This document shows, one piece after another, positions 1-6,499 of a stretch of DNA of 33,821 bases. The stretch is from Methanomassiliicoccaceae archaeon (GTDB lineage Archaea > Thermoplasmatota > Thermoplasmata > Methanomassiliicoccales > Methanomethylophilaceae). Below the pieces are notes generated by a model. The model saw only the letters and a list, made by a program, of their open reading frames with translations. It did not search any database and was not told the DNA's origin. The stretch is from the NCBI GenBank assembly GCA_016282555.1, contig JAEEKU010000154.1, positions 1 to 33,821 of the forward strand, in the 5' to 3' direction. The number at the start of each line of letters is the position of its first letter. The stretch's first letter is position 1. The position numbers were made by a program, and so were the translations under genes.

Positions 1-249
1 CCCATGACCGAAATGTCGTTCACGGTTCCGGCGACCGATATCTTTCCTATGTCCCCTCCCGGGAAGAACAGGGGCTTGACGGTGTGCCCGTCTATCGTGA
101 ATACGATATCGTCTATAACAGCCGAATCGTCCATCGAATCAAGCGGAACCTCGGCGCCCATTTTAGGAAAATGGCTTGTGATGTGCTTTCCGAGGAATTC
201 CTGCATCAGCTCCCCTCCGGCACCGTGATTCATTATAACTTTGGCCATG
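1..249 (-). CDS. hypE: HypE, [NiFe]-hydrogenase maturation protein (N-terminal part, cut by window edge)
   Basis: HypE dehydrates the thiocarboxamide made by HypF into the thiocyanate that becomes the CN ligands of the [NiFe]-hydrogenase iron. The 83 visible residues begin MAKVIMNHGAGGELMQEF and contain the family signatures HGAGG, DSMDDSAVI and PLFFPGGDIGKISVAGTVND, which form the N-terminal AIR-synthase-like ATP-binding half. The remainder, including the C-terminal cysteine, lies beyond base 1. The ATG is the first possible start and is preceded about 25 nt upstream by a TTTATC element (272-277, minus strand), so the transcript may be leaderless. A hydrogenase maturation gene fits a hydrogen-dependent methanogen. 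Family assignment is certain; completeness is not assessable. Confidence 0.93.
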
Positions 250-323
250 GGCGGGCGATCGCTGAATTCCGATAAAGGAGTTGCTGTCGCTTCCGGCGCC
301 CGGCCGCCTCCGGAAAGCAACCA

Positions 324-333
324 TCTATATATC
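324..333 (+). promoter_or_regulatory. TATA box of tRNA-Arg
   Basis: TCTATATATC lies about 27 nt before the tRNA 5' end, the standard archaeal spacing between TATA centre and transcription start. Confidence 0.6.
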
Positions 334-356
334 AGGCGATCAACAATGAGGTAGCG

Positions 357-431
357 GGCCCTGTGGGGTAGTGGATATCCTGTTGGACTTCGGAACCAAT
401 GATTCGGGTTCAATTCCCGGCAGGGCCGCCA
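357..431 (+). tRNA. tRNA-Arg (anticodon TCG), CCA encoded
   Basis: The acceptor stem GGCCCTG (357-363) pairs perfectly with CAGGGCC (421-427), followed by discriminator G428 and an encoded CCA (429-431). The T arm is TCGGG-TTCAATT-CCCGG. The anticodon loop CTTCGGA gives anticodon TCG, which reads CGA and related Arg codons. The anticodon stem TTGGA/ACCAA ends in an A:A mismatch next to the loop (positions 31/39), where an A:U would be usual. No intron is seen. Confidence 0.88.
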
Positions 432-444
432 GGTTAACGGAAAA

Positions 445-475
445 TCCGCAGAATCCTTCCGTCGGAGTCTGCGGA
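445..475. terminator. Hairpin between tRNA-Arg and the convergent PEBP gene
   Basis: TCCGCAGA (445-452) and TCTGCGGA (468-475) form a perfect 8-bp stem with a 15-nt loop, followed on the plus strand by AATTTA. It sits between two convergent units and could end both. Confidence 0.5.
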
Positions 476-481
476 ATTTAA

Positions 482-985
482 TCAGGAAGTTTCCGGACCG
501 TATTTTCCCACGAGAACGGCAGTATCGAGGATGTGGCCCATCATGGCGAACACCAGATCGTTGAGGGCGAAGCCGGGTTTAAGATCAAGTTCGCAGTCGA
601 GAGCGAAAACTTTCAGAGTATATCTGTGGACTTTGTCCGGGGGAGCCATGCCGCCGTACCCTGTCGCTTCGGATGCAGGAAAACGATCAAGCACTCCGTG
701 CCAGCTGTTGAGCCCCTCCGTGAAATCCTTTGAATTGCGGGACTCTCCCTCTGCCACCGACGTTTTCTTAAGATTGGCCAGGATCCAGTGGATCCAGCAG
801 AATCCTGAAACGGGAACCGCGTCGTAATCATCGAAAACGGCTGCGAAACTCACAGTATTTCCGGGAGCGTCTTCTATCGAAAAAGGAAATGAGAGGGAGG
901 GCATGCCTTTGATCTTCTCGGTTCCTTTGGATCCGTACTTATCCAGAAAGAATCCGTCCTTTATTCCGGCGCTGGCGACTTTCAT
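482..985 (-). CDS. YbhB/YbcL family PEBP-like protein
   Basis: A 167-residue protein of the phosphatidylethanolamine-binding protein (Raf kinase inhibitor-like) family, the usual length for prokaryotic members. Family marks are the ligand-pocket segment DDYDAVPVSG followed by WIHWIL (around residues 52-69), GYGGMAPPDKVHRYT (around 109-123) and the YALD-like VFALDCEL near residue 130. No signal peptide is visible, so it is probably cytoplasmic. The physiological ligand of prokaryotic members is unknown. The ATG directly abuts the TAA stop of apt upstream on the same strand, so the two are probably co-transcribed and translationally coupled. Confidence 0.9.
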   Translation of the reverse strand: MKVASAGIKDGFFLDKYGSKGTEKIKGMPSLSFPFSIEDAPGNTVSFAAVFDDYDAVPVSGFCWIHWILANLKKTSVAEGESRNSKDFTEGLNSWHGVLDRFPASEATGYGGMAPPDKVHRYTLKVFALDCELDLKPGFALNDLVFAMMGHILDTAVLVGKYGPETS

Positions 986-1507
986 TTACTTGCCCTCGTA
1001 TCTTATCAACGATTCCACGTCGTACCCTTTCAGTTTTTCTCTGCCGCCGAGGCCGGCCAGCTCCATCACGAAGCAGATTTTGACGACTTTTCCGCCGAGA
1101 CGCTCTATAAGCTTCACCATGGCTTCGGTCGTGCCGCCGGTAGCTATCAGATCGTCCACGATCACCACCTTCTGGCCGGGCTTTACCGCGTCCTTGTGGA
1201 TTTCCAGTTCGGCGCTTCCGTACTCCAGATCGTACTTTTCGGAAATGGTCTCTCTGGGAAGCTTTCCCTTCTTGCGGACGAGAATGAAGCCCTTCTCCAT
1301 CGCGTACGCGACCGGGGCTCCGAAAATGAATCCGCGGGACTCCGAACCGGCGACGAGATCGAAATCCAGATCCTCCAGCGATTCGATGAGCTGATCGATA
1401 GCCATGCCGAATCCCTCCGGATTCAGGGTGACGGTGGTAATATCTCTGAAAATTATTCCGGGCTTGGGAAAGTCGGGAATGGACGTGACGTAATCTTCGA
1501 GTTTCAT
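986..1507 (-). CDS. apt: Adenine phosphoribosyltransferase
   Basis: Converts adenine and PRPP to AMP and diphosphate (purine salvage). The 173-residue length matches the family. The PRPP-binding motif VVIVDDLIATGGTT lies at residues 114-127, and the N-terminal IPDFPKPGIIFRDIT (9-24) is the classic Apt opening. The start codon is the first ATG; a TTTTTATC element about 25 nt upstream on the minus strand suggests a leaderless transcript. It is the first gene of a probable two-gene unit with the PEBP-like gene. Archaeal purine PRTases vary in substrate; hypoxanthine use cannot be excluded from sequence alone. Confidence 0.93.
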   Translation of the reverse strand: MKLEDYVTSIPDFPKPGIIFRDITTVTLNPEGFGMAIDQLIESLEDLDFDLVAGSESRGFIFGAPVAYAMEKGFILVRKKGKLPRETISEKYDLEYGSAELEIHKDAVKPGQKVVIVDDLIATGGTTEAMVKLIERLGGKVVKICFVMELAGLGGREKLKGYDVESLIRYEGK

Positions 1508-1527
1508 ACATCCGTATCGTCACGGCG

Positions 1528-1535
1528 ATAAAAAC
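1528..1535 (-). promoter_or_regulatory. Probable TATA box for apt
   Basis: The minus strand reads TTTTTATC, centred about 25 nt upstream of the apt ATG. The spacing leaves essentially no leader. Confidence 0.45.
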
Positions 1536-1544
1536 AGTAGCGTA

Positions 1545-1572
1545 AGAAAGGGATCCGGCGCGGGGCCGGATC
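1545..1572 (-). terminator. Terminator of the SPFH operon
   Basis: Five bases past the SPFH stop codon the minus strand forms a perfect stem, GATCCGGC (1572-1565) with GCCGGATC (1559-1552), around a 5-nt loop, followed by the pyrimidine-rich CCTTTCTT. Confidence 0.65.
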
Positions 1573-1577
1573 GGGTT

Positions 1578-2849
1578 TCAGTAAAGCTGCTCCCTGCAGT
1601 AGGGGCAGAATTTGGGAGTCTTCGGAAGACCGGAGATGTCCTGCCCGCAGTACGGGCAGCTGTTGTACTTGGGGGCCGCGGCGCCGGCATCCGGAGAGCC
1701 TTCGGATCCCGCTGCCTGCTGCACTCCCGCCGGAGGAACTTCGGATCCCGCGGGGGGCTGCTGGGGGCCGTTGGGCGGATAGTATCCGTACGGGGGATAG
1801 CCTCCCTGGGGATAGGGCTGCTGGGGGCCGTTGGGCGGATAGTATCCGTACGGGGGATAGCCTCCCTGGGGGTATCCCTGCGGGTATCCTCCCTGGGGAT
1901 AGCCTCCCTGGGGAGCCTGTCCGGGCGCCGGCCTTCCGCAGAAGTTGCAGTGGAAGTACGGATACTGGTTAGGCCTTCCGCAGTACGGGCAGAGCATCTG
2001 CTGTCCGCCCTGCTGTCCTCCTCCCTGCTGCTGTCCGCCCTGCTGTCCCTGAAGCTGCTGGAACATCTGAGGGAACAGAAGCATGCCGGTTCCTACAGCG
2101 GCTCCTCCCTCGGAGTTGCCGATCGCGTCCGCCATTCTGTCCATGACCTCATACCTCTTGAACGATTCTCCGTTTTTGCTGCTGAACTGGAGATACTCGA
2201 AGATCTTCTTCTGATCCTCCTCGGTAGTCCTCAGCTCCGATATTTTGAGAGAGAGGAGCTCTATACCCCTCTGGGTGAAGTACTGCTCTATCTTCACCTT
2301 GGTGACGGTAGAAGCTTTCTCCAGATTGCCGTACACGTCCATGTAGTACTGGGCCGTGAGCTGCTGCGTGACCTGCTCGTTTATGAAACTCTTCATGAAA
2401 GCGTTCAGATCTGCGGTGCTGTAGGATTTGAGTCCTCCGAGAACCTGCGTGTAGAACACGGGGATATCGGAAACGCGGAACTGGTAGTCTCCGTTGGCCA
2501 TCAGGGTTATGGGGACGTCATAGCCTTCCGCGGCTTTGATCATTCCGCGGATTCCCCACTTCCCGTTGAACATCTTCAGCGAGATGTAAATTATCTGAAC
2601 CTTGAACGGAGTCTCCTTGTAGCCCAGCGCGAGGTTGTACAGCTTGGTGAGCCAGGGGATGTTGGCGGAGGTTATGAGATGCCTTCCCGCCTCGAGAGTT
2701 CCCTGAAGCTGGCCGTCCCTGATGAAGAGAGCGACGGCGTGCTCGGGAACGGTGACGGACGTGAGAGTCCTGAGATCGTCGTGGTCGAAGCAGTAGATTA
2801 TATCGTCGGGCCCCTGCGAATCCCATGTGACAACGTTGGTGTTCGCCAT
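1578..2849 (-). CDS. SPFH/band 7 domain protein with C-terminal zinc ribbons (YdjI-like)
   Basis: A 423-residue protein. Residues about 25-245 form an SPFH domain of the kind found in B. subtilis YdjI and so-called virion-core-like proteins (PEHAVALFIRDGQ, LEAGRHLIT, then a helical region with NEQVTQQL and RGIELLSLKISEL). A Q/G-rich linker (263-284) leads to zinc ribbon 1 (C287/C290...C301/C304), then a Pro-Gly-Tyr-rich segment of GGYPQ and GGYPPYGYYPPN repeats, and a final zinc ribbon (C398/C401...C415/C418). There is no transmembrane segment. SPFH proteins form membrane-associated oligomeric scaffolds; the function of this subtype is inferred to be membrane-stress or quality-control scaffolding. 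The ATG overlaps the TGA of the upstream coiled-coil gene by one base (TGATG), indicating coupling. It is the last gene of a five-gene operon. Confidence 0.88.
   Translation of the reverse strand: MANTNVVTWDSQGPDDIIYCFDHDDLRTLTSVTVPEHAVALFIRDGQLQGTLEAGRHLITSANIPWLTKLYNLALGYKETPFKVQIIYISLKMFNGKWGIRGMIKAAEGYDVPITLMANGDYQFRVSDIPVFYTQVLGGLKSYSTADLNAFMKSFINEQVTQQLTAQYYMDVYGNLEKASTVTKVKIEQYFTQRGIELLSLKISELRTTEEDQKKIFEYLQFSSKNGESFKRYEVMDRMADAIGNSEGGAAVGTGMLLFPQMFQQLQGQQGGQQQGGGQQGGQQMLCPYCGRPNQYPYFHCNFCGRPAPGQAPQGGYPQGGYPQGYPQGGYPPYGYYPPNGPQQPYPQGGYPPYGYYPPNGPQQPPAGSEVPPAGVQQAAGSEGSPDAGAAAPKYNSCPYCGQDISGLPKTPKFCPYCREQLY
1755..1871. repeat. Tandem 57-bp exact repeat (60-bp period) inside the SPFH gene
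   Basis: Bases 1755-1811 and 1815-1871 are identical over 57 bp with a 60-bp period, encoding two copies of a 20-residue unit containing GGYPPYGYYPPNGPQQP. The shorter GGYPQ units nearby are degenerate copies. The exact nucleotide identity implies recent duplication or gene conversion. Confidence 0.9.
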
Positions 2850-3391
2850 CACAAGGCCTCCTCGGTCTGGAATCCTTTCATTACCGCTTCCCTCTCGTTG
2901 TACGCCTCGATCATGTCGTCGATGCACCTCTCGAATTTGCGGAGATCTTTCCTCTGGAGGGATCCCTCGTCGACGAGCTCGAGGATCCTCTCGGTCGCCT
3001 CCCTGAGGGACTGGATATCCTCGAGGATTTTGGCGTCCCACTCCATTACTTTATCGAGATCGGCCTCCAGAATCTTCACGGAGTCGTGGAATCCGGAGTA
3101 TCCGTTCACCGCTTTCTTGATGTCGATATCGTACCTGTCGACTTTGGTCCTTATCCTCTCGACGTCGGTGAGCATGTCGAAGTCGTCGATGACTCCCTTC
3201 TGGATCTCGCCGAGATCCATCTTGGAGCCCTGTATGGCGCGGGACAGCTCGAGCCTCACGGCCCTGTCCGCGTCCCTGCGCAGGTTCTTCTCTTTGTATC
3301 CTTTGTATCCGGGGATATAGAGCTTGATCTTCTCGAAGAGGCCCATATCGCTCTTCATTTTAGATTTTACAACGCTGTCAAGTTCTGCCAT
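2849..3391 (-). CDS. Coiled-coil protein of the SPFH operon
   Basis: A 180-residue, highly charged, predicted all-helical protein with no membrane segment. It contains the motif LYIPGYKGYKEKNLRRDADRAV (about 26-47) and a central NGYSGFHDSVKILEADLD (about 96-113). From memory, proteins with an IPGY(x)GYKEK motif and a GY(S/A)GF(F/H)D motif recur next to SPFH proteins in bacteria and archaea, but I cannot name a function. It lies between the small membrane protein gene (4-nt gap) and the SPFH gene (1-nt overlap), so it is probably made in fixed ratio with both. It may be a partner or adaptor of the SPFH oligomer; a PspA-like role is a guess from operon analogy, not from clear homology. Confidence 0.8.
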   Translation of the reverse strand: MAELDSVVKSKMKSDMGLFEKIKLYIPGYKGYKEKNLRRDADRAVRLELSRAIQGSKMDLGEIQKGVIDDFDMLTDVERIRTKVDRYDIDIKKAVNGYSGFHDSVKILEADLDKVMEWDAKILEDIQSLREATERILELVDEGSLQRKDLRKFERCIDDMIEAYNEREAVMKGFQTEEAL

Positions 3392-3395
3392 ATTA

Positions 3396-3761
3396 TCAGT
3401 TGTTCCTGTTCTTTATTGCCATTACTATTCCTATAGCGGCTATGATCACGATTAGTACAATAACGGTTATTATAAAGTCGCCGGTCAGGCTGTATACCAG
3501 GCCCGAGGCGCCTATCGCGGTCAGAAGAATCCCCCCGACCATGATGGAATCGCCGTAGGAAGCCCCGAAATTGTTCGTGCCCTTTCCTCTGAATACCGAG
3601 GATACGGCGGTGAACGCTCCGAACACTATCAGCACGGTCCAGAGTGCGTTCCAGGCCTCGCCGGTAACGTAGAATATCGCAATCCCGAGCGCGATCGCGA
3701 GAAGGAATACTCCTCCGGAGATCGCCCCCCAGGTACTGTTTGAATTAGACGCCATTCTCAT
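3396..3761 (-). CDS. Small four-helix membrane protein of the SPFH operon
   Basis: A 121-residue protein with four hydrophobic segments: about residues 12-30 (WGAISGGVFLLAIALGIAIFY), 35-53 (AWNALWTVLIVFGAFTAV), 72-90 (SIMVGGILLTAIGASGLVYS) and 93-114 (FIITVIVLIVIIAAIGIVMA), with a basic tail KNRNN. I take the ATG at 3761, 5 nt after the stop of the preceding gene; a second ATG two codons later is equally possible. No family is recognised. In the operon it would be the only integral membrane component and so a candidate anchor for the soluble zinc-ribbon, coiled-coil and SPFH proteins. Confidence 0.78.
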   Translation of the reverse strand: MRMASNSNSTWGAISGGVFLLAIALGIAIFYVTGEAWNALWTVLIVFGAFTAVSSVFRGKGTNNFGASYGDSIMVGGILLTAIGASGLVYSLTGDFIITVIVLIVIIAAIGIVMAIKNRNN

Positions 3762-3766
3762 CACGC

Positions 3767-5308
3767 TCAAATTATTACTAAACTCTTTGTTCCGAGTGCG
3801 CTGACGACTTTGGGAGCCAGTTTGTCGAACGCTTTGGGAAGCACGACGCGGTCCCCGTCGGTTTTGCACGGGATATAAATCAGCCTCTTTACTACGGGCT
3901 TGCTCAGTTTAAGCTTGGAGTGCGTGGTCGAACACTGCTTGAGATACTCTTCCACGAGCTTCGTAGCTTCGGTTTTCGTGCTGAGAGGAACGATGATCCT
4001 CTTGCTTCCGGGCGAATTGGAAGCGGCGGAATCGGACAGAACGCCTATTCCTGCCCCTCCGCTTATGCTGTTCTCCTGACCCTTGATCTTGGACATTATG
4101 GACGCCTCGGGAGCTGCCCCGAATATGTCGGTAAGCCCGGTCTTCGGATTGGAGAGAGCGGTCTCCGATATCGTGAACGTGGCCGGGATGAGGAGATCCT
4201 CGGTCACTTCCACGCTCTTCTTGGAGAACAGAGCGCCGGTCGTGAAGCTGTATTTCAGATCCACGTCCCAGAAGGGGTAGAGTGTGTCGCCGTCTCCGGC
4301 GCATATCAGGAGAGAACCGGAGTCGCGTGCGGAAATGATATCCTCGATTCCTTTGAACATCTCCACGTCCCTCTCCTTCTTGTCGAGAAGGTAATTCCAG
4401 GTGGGGTTGTCGGGATATCTCAGGCTGGTGATGCTGTTGAGAGTGTTCAGCAGCTTAAGCGGATCGGAGGAGGATCCGTTGGACATCTCGGCTATGTGAA
4501 GCAGCGTTTTGGACTGCGAGACCTCGAGATCCACGGCGCGTATCATAACGGCCATAGTGGGGCTCCTCAGAAGGTTCTTTTTCGCTTCCTCGAGGCTTTT
4601 GATTCCCCTTTCCGCGTACACCGTGCAGTCCAGAGCGTTGCCGTTGAGTATATAGTCCGATGCCGTGCAGATCTCGGCGAGCGCGTTCAGCCTCTGGACG
4701 AAGGGTTCGTACCCTTTGCATCTGCTCATGTTGCTCGCTGACTCCTTGAAATTGTTAGCCATCAGAACGAATCTCCCGGGTGTGGTATCCGAGAGCAGTT
4801 TGGAATTGTTGACCATCAGAGCGTACGTGGAGGCGAGGTTTTCGGCTTCCACTATGCTGTTCTTGTTGTCGACATCGATGGCCAGAGGCTCTATGCTCTT
4901 GAGTTTCGCATTGAATTCGAAAGCATAGTTCGACGTGTATTTGGCTTTCATAGGCTCCCCTTTGCTGAACGGGAGGACTATGAGCGGATTGCTTATGACC
5001 GAGTTCATGTTGAGCTTGAACTCTCTGATCTCGGGATCGATCATAGGCTTGACGTTGTTGACGTAAATGCTGTGTCTCGCTATCGGATCGACGTTCTCCG
5101 TCTGGCTTATCGAAAAACCTCCCGGAACGGCTTTGCTTATCCAGGATTTGATCTCGCCCATCATCTGATCCATGTACGCCTTGGCGTCCACGCGCTGCTG
5201 GCTGGTACCGCAGCACTGGCACGTGACATAGGGCGATTCCGATTCCAGATCTTTCTTATCCAGCGGTGCGCCGCAATATTTGCACCGGAGTTCAACCATC
5301 TCTTCCAT
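3767..5308 (-). CDS. Zinc-ribbon protein of unknown function (513 aa)
   Basis: An N-terminal zinc ribbon (C9xxC12 ... C30 with C32/C33) is followed by about 470 residues without a family I recognise. The body is mixed alpha/beta and contains a long helical middle (about 130-290, with repeated Leu/Ala/Lys patterns) and a C-terminal region with several beta-type segments (KRIIVPLSTKTEA, KRLIYIPCKTDGDRVVLP). No transmembrane helix or P-loop is visible. The start could be the ATG at 5308 or the one three codons later; 5308 lies one base after the stop of the upstream gene. The TFIIB-type N-terminal ribbon recalls YdjG-like partners of SPFH proteins, but only by architecture and neighbourhood. Confidence 0.82.
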   Translation of the reverse strand: MEEMVELRCKYCGAPLDKKDLESESPYVTCQCCGTSQQRVDAKAYMDQMMGEIKSWISKAVPGGFSISQTENVDPIARHSIYVNNVKPMIDPEIREFKLNMNSVISNPLIVLPFSKGEPMKAKYTSNYAFEFNAKLKSIEPLAIDVDNKNSIVEAENLASTYALMVNNSKLLSDTTPGRFVLMANNFKESASNMSRCKGYEPFVQRLNALAEICTASDYILNGNALDCTVYAERGIKSLEEAKKNLLRSPTMAVMIRAVDLEVSQSKTLLHIAEMSNGSSSDPLKLLNTLNSITSLRYPDNPTWNYLLDKKERDVEMFKGIEDIISARDSGSLLICAGDGDTLYPFWDVDLKYSFTTGALFSKKSVEVTEDLLIPATFTISETALSNPKTGLTDIFGAAPEASIMSKIKGQENSISGGAGIGVLSDSAASNSPGSKRIIVPLSTKTEATKLVEEYLKQCSTTHSKLKLSKPVVKRLIYIPCKTDGDRVVLPKAFDKLAPKVVSALGTKSLVII

Positions 5309-5309
5309 T

Positions 5310-6254
5310 TCAGTTCGACCTCATCATCCTCAGTGTGCTGATCTCTCTCTGCAGCGAGCTGATCTCGGCCTGAAGCCTCGCTTCCATGGCGCGCATCTCG
5401 CTCATTGCTTTCTGGTGGTATCCGTACGCGATTTCGTCGGCGCGTTTGGACACGGCCGAATAACACGCGCGGCAGATATAGATGTGTTTGCTCTCCTCGT
5501 CCCTGTTCTTGCTGGTGCCTTCGCAGCTGCTCTCGAGGGCGAGGGCGGGAGATATGTCCGCGGGCGCCGAATAGAAGTGTATCCCCTCTCCGGAGGCGAG
5601 CCTTCCGCAGAGCCAGCACTTGCACGTATTGTTATACGCTTTGAATCTGGCCTCGTTCGCGCTTCCGCTCTGTCCGTTCTGCTTGCGGTATCCCATCGCG
5701 ATCTGCTCGTACTCCGCGGCCTTGGAGGGGTTCTCCCACACGACCGAATCGGACAGCGCCTCGAACGAAACCGCCATCAGATTGAAGAATTCGCTCGTAC
5801 CGGTAACGGTAGTGTCGTTGTTGAATATCTCCTGGATGATCAGATGATCGCTTCCGATCTTCTCCTGGAACTCCTGAGCCAGAACTTCGAGGTTCTTGGA
5901 AACGGCTTCGAGATCCTTTTTCTGCGCCCTCTGGATCATCAGGCTGACTTTCCTGAACGTCAGCTCCGCTTCTACCAGAAGACGGTCCCTGTCGACATGC
6001 GTCAGTCCGAAATCGAAGTCGTCCGACTTCAGATTTTTCAGGGCGGCGATCAGGCCGGAGTAGCAGTCCGGCTTGTCCAGCTTGCCCATCATATCGATGA
6101 GGGCGACCTGGGCGGCCGCCACGTCGTTGACTCCTCCCTCTTTGTTTATAGATTTCTGAAGCACTCCGCGCGCCTTGGAGAATTCTCCGCGCTTGATCAA
6201 TTCGTTTCCTTCGCTGTATAGGTCGTCCCCGTTCTTGAACAGTTTAAACGCCAC
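5310..6254 (-). CDS. TPR-like/zinc-binding protein, first gene of the SPFH operon
   Basis: A 314-residue soluble protein. The N-terminus (about 7-75) looks like TPR-type helical hairpins (GNELIKRGEFSKARGVLQKSI). A helical middle (90-190) includes a PSKAAEYEQIAMGYRKQ segment. Cysteine pairs C213xxC216 and C261xxC264 frame a zinc-binding module of about 50 residues with a histidine-containing insert. Residues about 281-310 form a short coiled coil (MRAMEARLQAEISSLQREISTL). No enzyme motif is seen. It opens the operon: an AT-rich region lies upstream, and the next gene starts 1 nt after its stop. A scaffolding role is inferred. Confidence 0.8.
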   Translation of the reverse strand: MAFKLFKNGDDLYSEGNELIKRGEFSKARGVLQKSINKEGGVNDVAAAQVALIDMMGKLDKPDCYSGLIAALKNLKSDDFDFGLTHVDRDRLLVEAELTFRKVSLMIQRAQKKDLEAVSKNLEVLAQEFQEKIGSDHLIIQEIFNNDTTVTGTSEFFNLMAVSFEALSDSVVWENPSKAAEYEQIAMGYRKQNGQSGSANEARFKAYNNTCKCWLCGRLASGEGIHFYSAPADISPALALESSCEGTSKNRDEESKHIYICRACYSAVSKRADEIAYGYHQKAMSEMRAMEARLQAEISSLQREISTLRMMRSN

Positions 6255-6413
6255 AGTCTCACCGACGGTTAATACAATTACTATTCTAAAACTATTCTAA
6301 AAGAATCCGTCCGGTTTTCGAAGACACATGAGGCCGCCGGCCCCTCCCTGTTCCGGACAGTGCTCTGAAAAATATTAAAAAACTGAATATATATCCATAA
6401 TTTTCAAAAATAT

Positions 6414-6427
6414 TAGATATTTATCTA
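6414..6427. promoter_or_regulatory. Inverted repeat TAGATA-TT-TATCTA upstream of glutamine synthetase
   Basis: A perfect 6-bp inverted repeat with a 2-bp spacer in the AT-rich promoter. It could be a regulator site or a chance AT-rich palindrome. Confidence 0.35.
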
Positions 6428-6446
6428 TCCTAAAAACATCCTGCTA

Positions 6447-6465
6447 TTGATTTAAACTAAATCAA
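6447..6465. promoter_or_regulatory. Putative operator TTGATTTA-AAC-TAAATCAA
   Basis: A perfect 8-bp inverted repeat with a 3-bp spacer ends one base before the TATA box of the glutamine synthetase gene, overlapping the BRE position. A regulator bound here would block or recruit TFB. It does not match the GGAA-N6-TTCC or GGTA-N6-TACC patterns known for NrpR. Confidence 0.5.
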
Positions 6466-6466
6466 A

Positions 6467-6476
6467 TTATTTATAA
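6467..6476 (+). promoter_or_regulatory. TATA box of glutamine synthetase
   Basis: TTATTTATAA is centred about 28 nt before the ATG at 6500. No Shine-Dalgarno sequence precedes that ATG, so the mRNA is probably leaderless. Confidence 0.6.
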
Positions 6477-6499
6477 CGGTACCGGCATGCGAGAGCACT

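Larger units (their letters stand above)
6255..6499. promoter_or_regulatory. Divergent AT-rich promoter region between SPFH operon and glutamine synthetase
   Basis: This 245-bp gene-free stretch holds a direct repeat ACTATTCTAAA (6280-6302 region) near the minus-strand operon start, AT-rich TATA-like blocks around 6373-6393, and two inverted repeats and a TATA box close to the glutamine synthetase start (listed separately). No small gene or RNA is apparent. Confidence 0.6.

Noticed and set aside
1755..1925. CRISPR-like repeat array
   Set aside because: The repeats are in frame within a coding sequence, contiguous, and encode a Pro-Gly-Tyr-rich linker, with no spacers. No CRISPR array or cas gene is seen in the window.
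6477..6486. NrpR-type nitrogen operator at GGTACC near the glutamine synthetase start
   Set aside because: GGTACC lacks the 6-bp spacer of the GGTA-N6-TACC pattern and lies downstream of the TATA box; a 6-bp palindrome is expected by chance.
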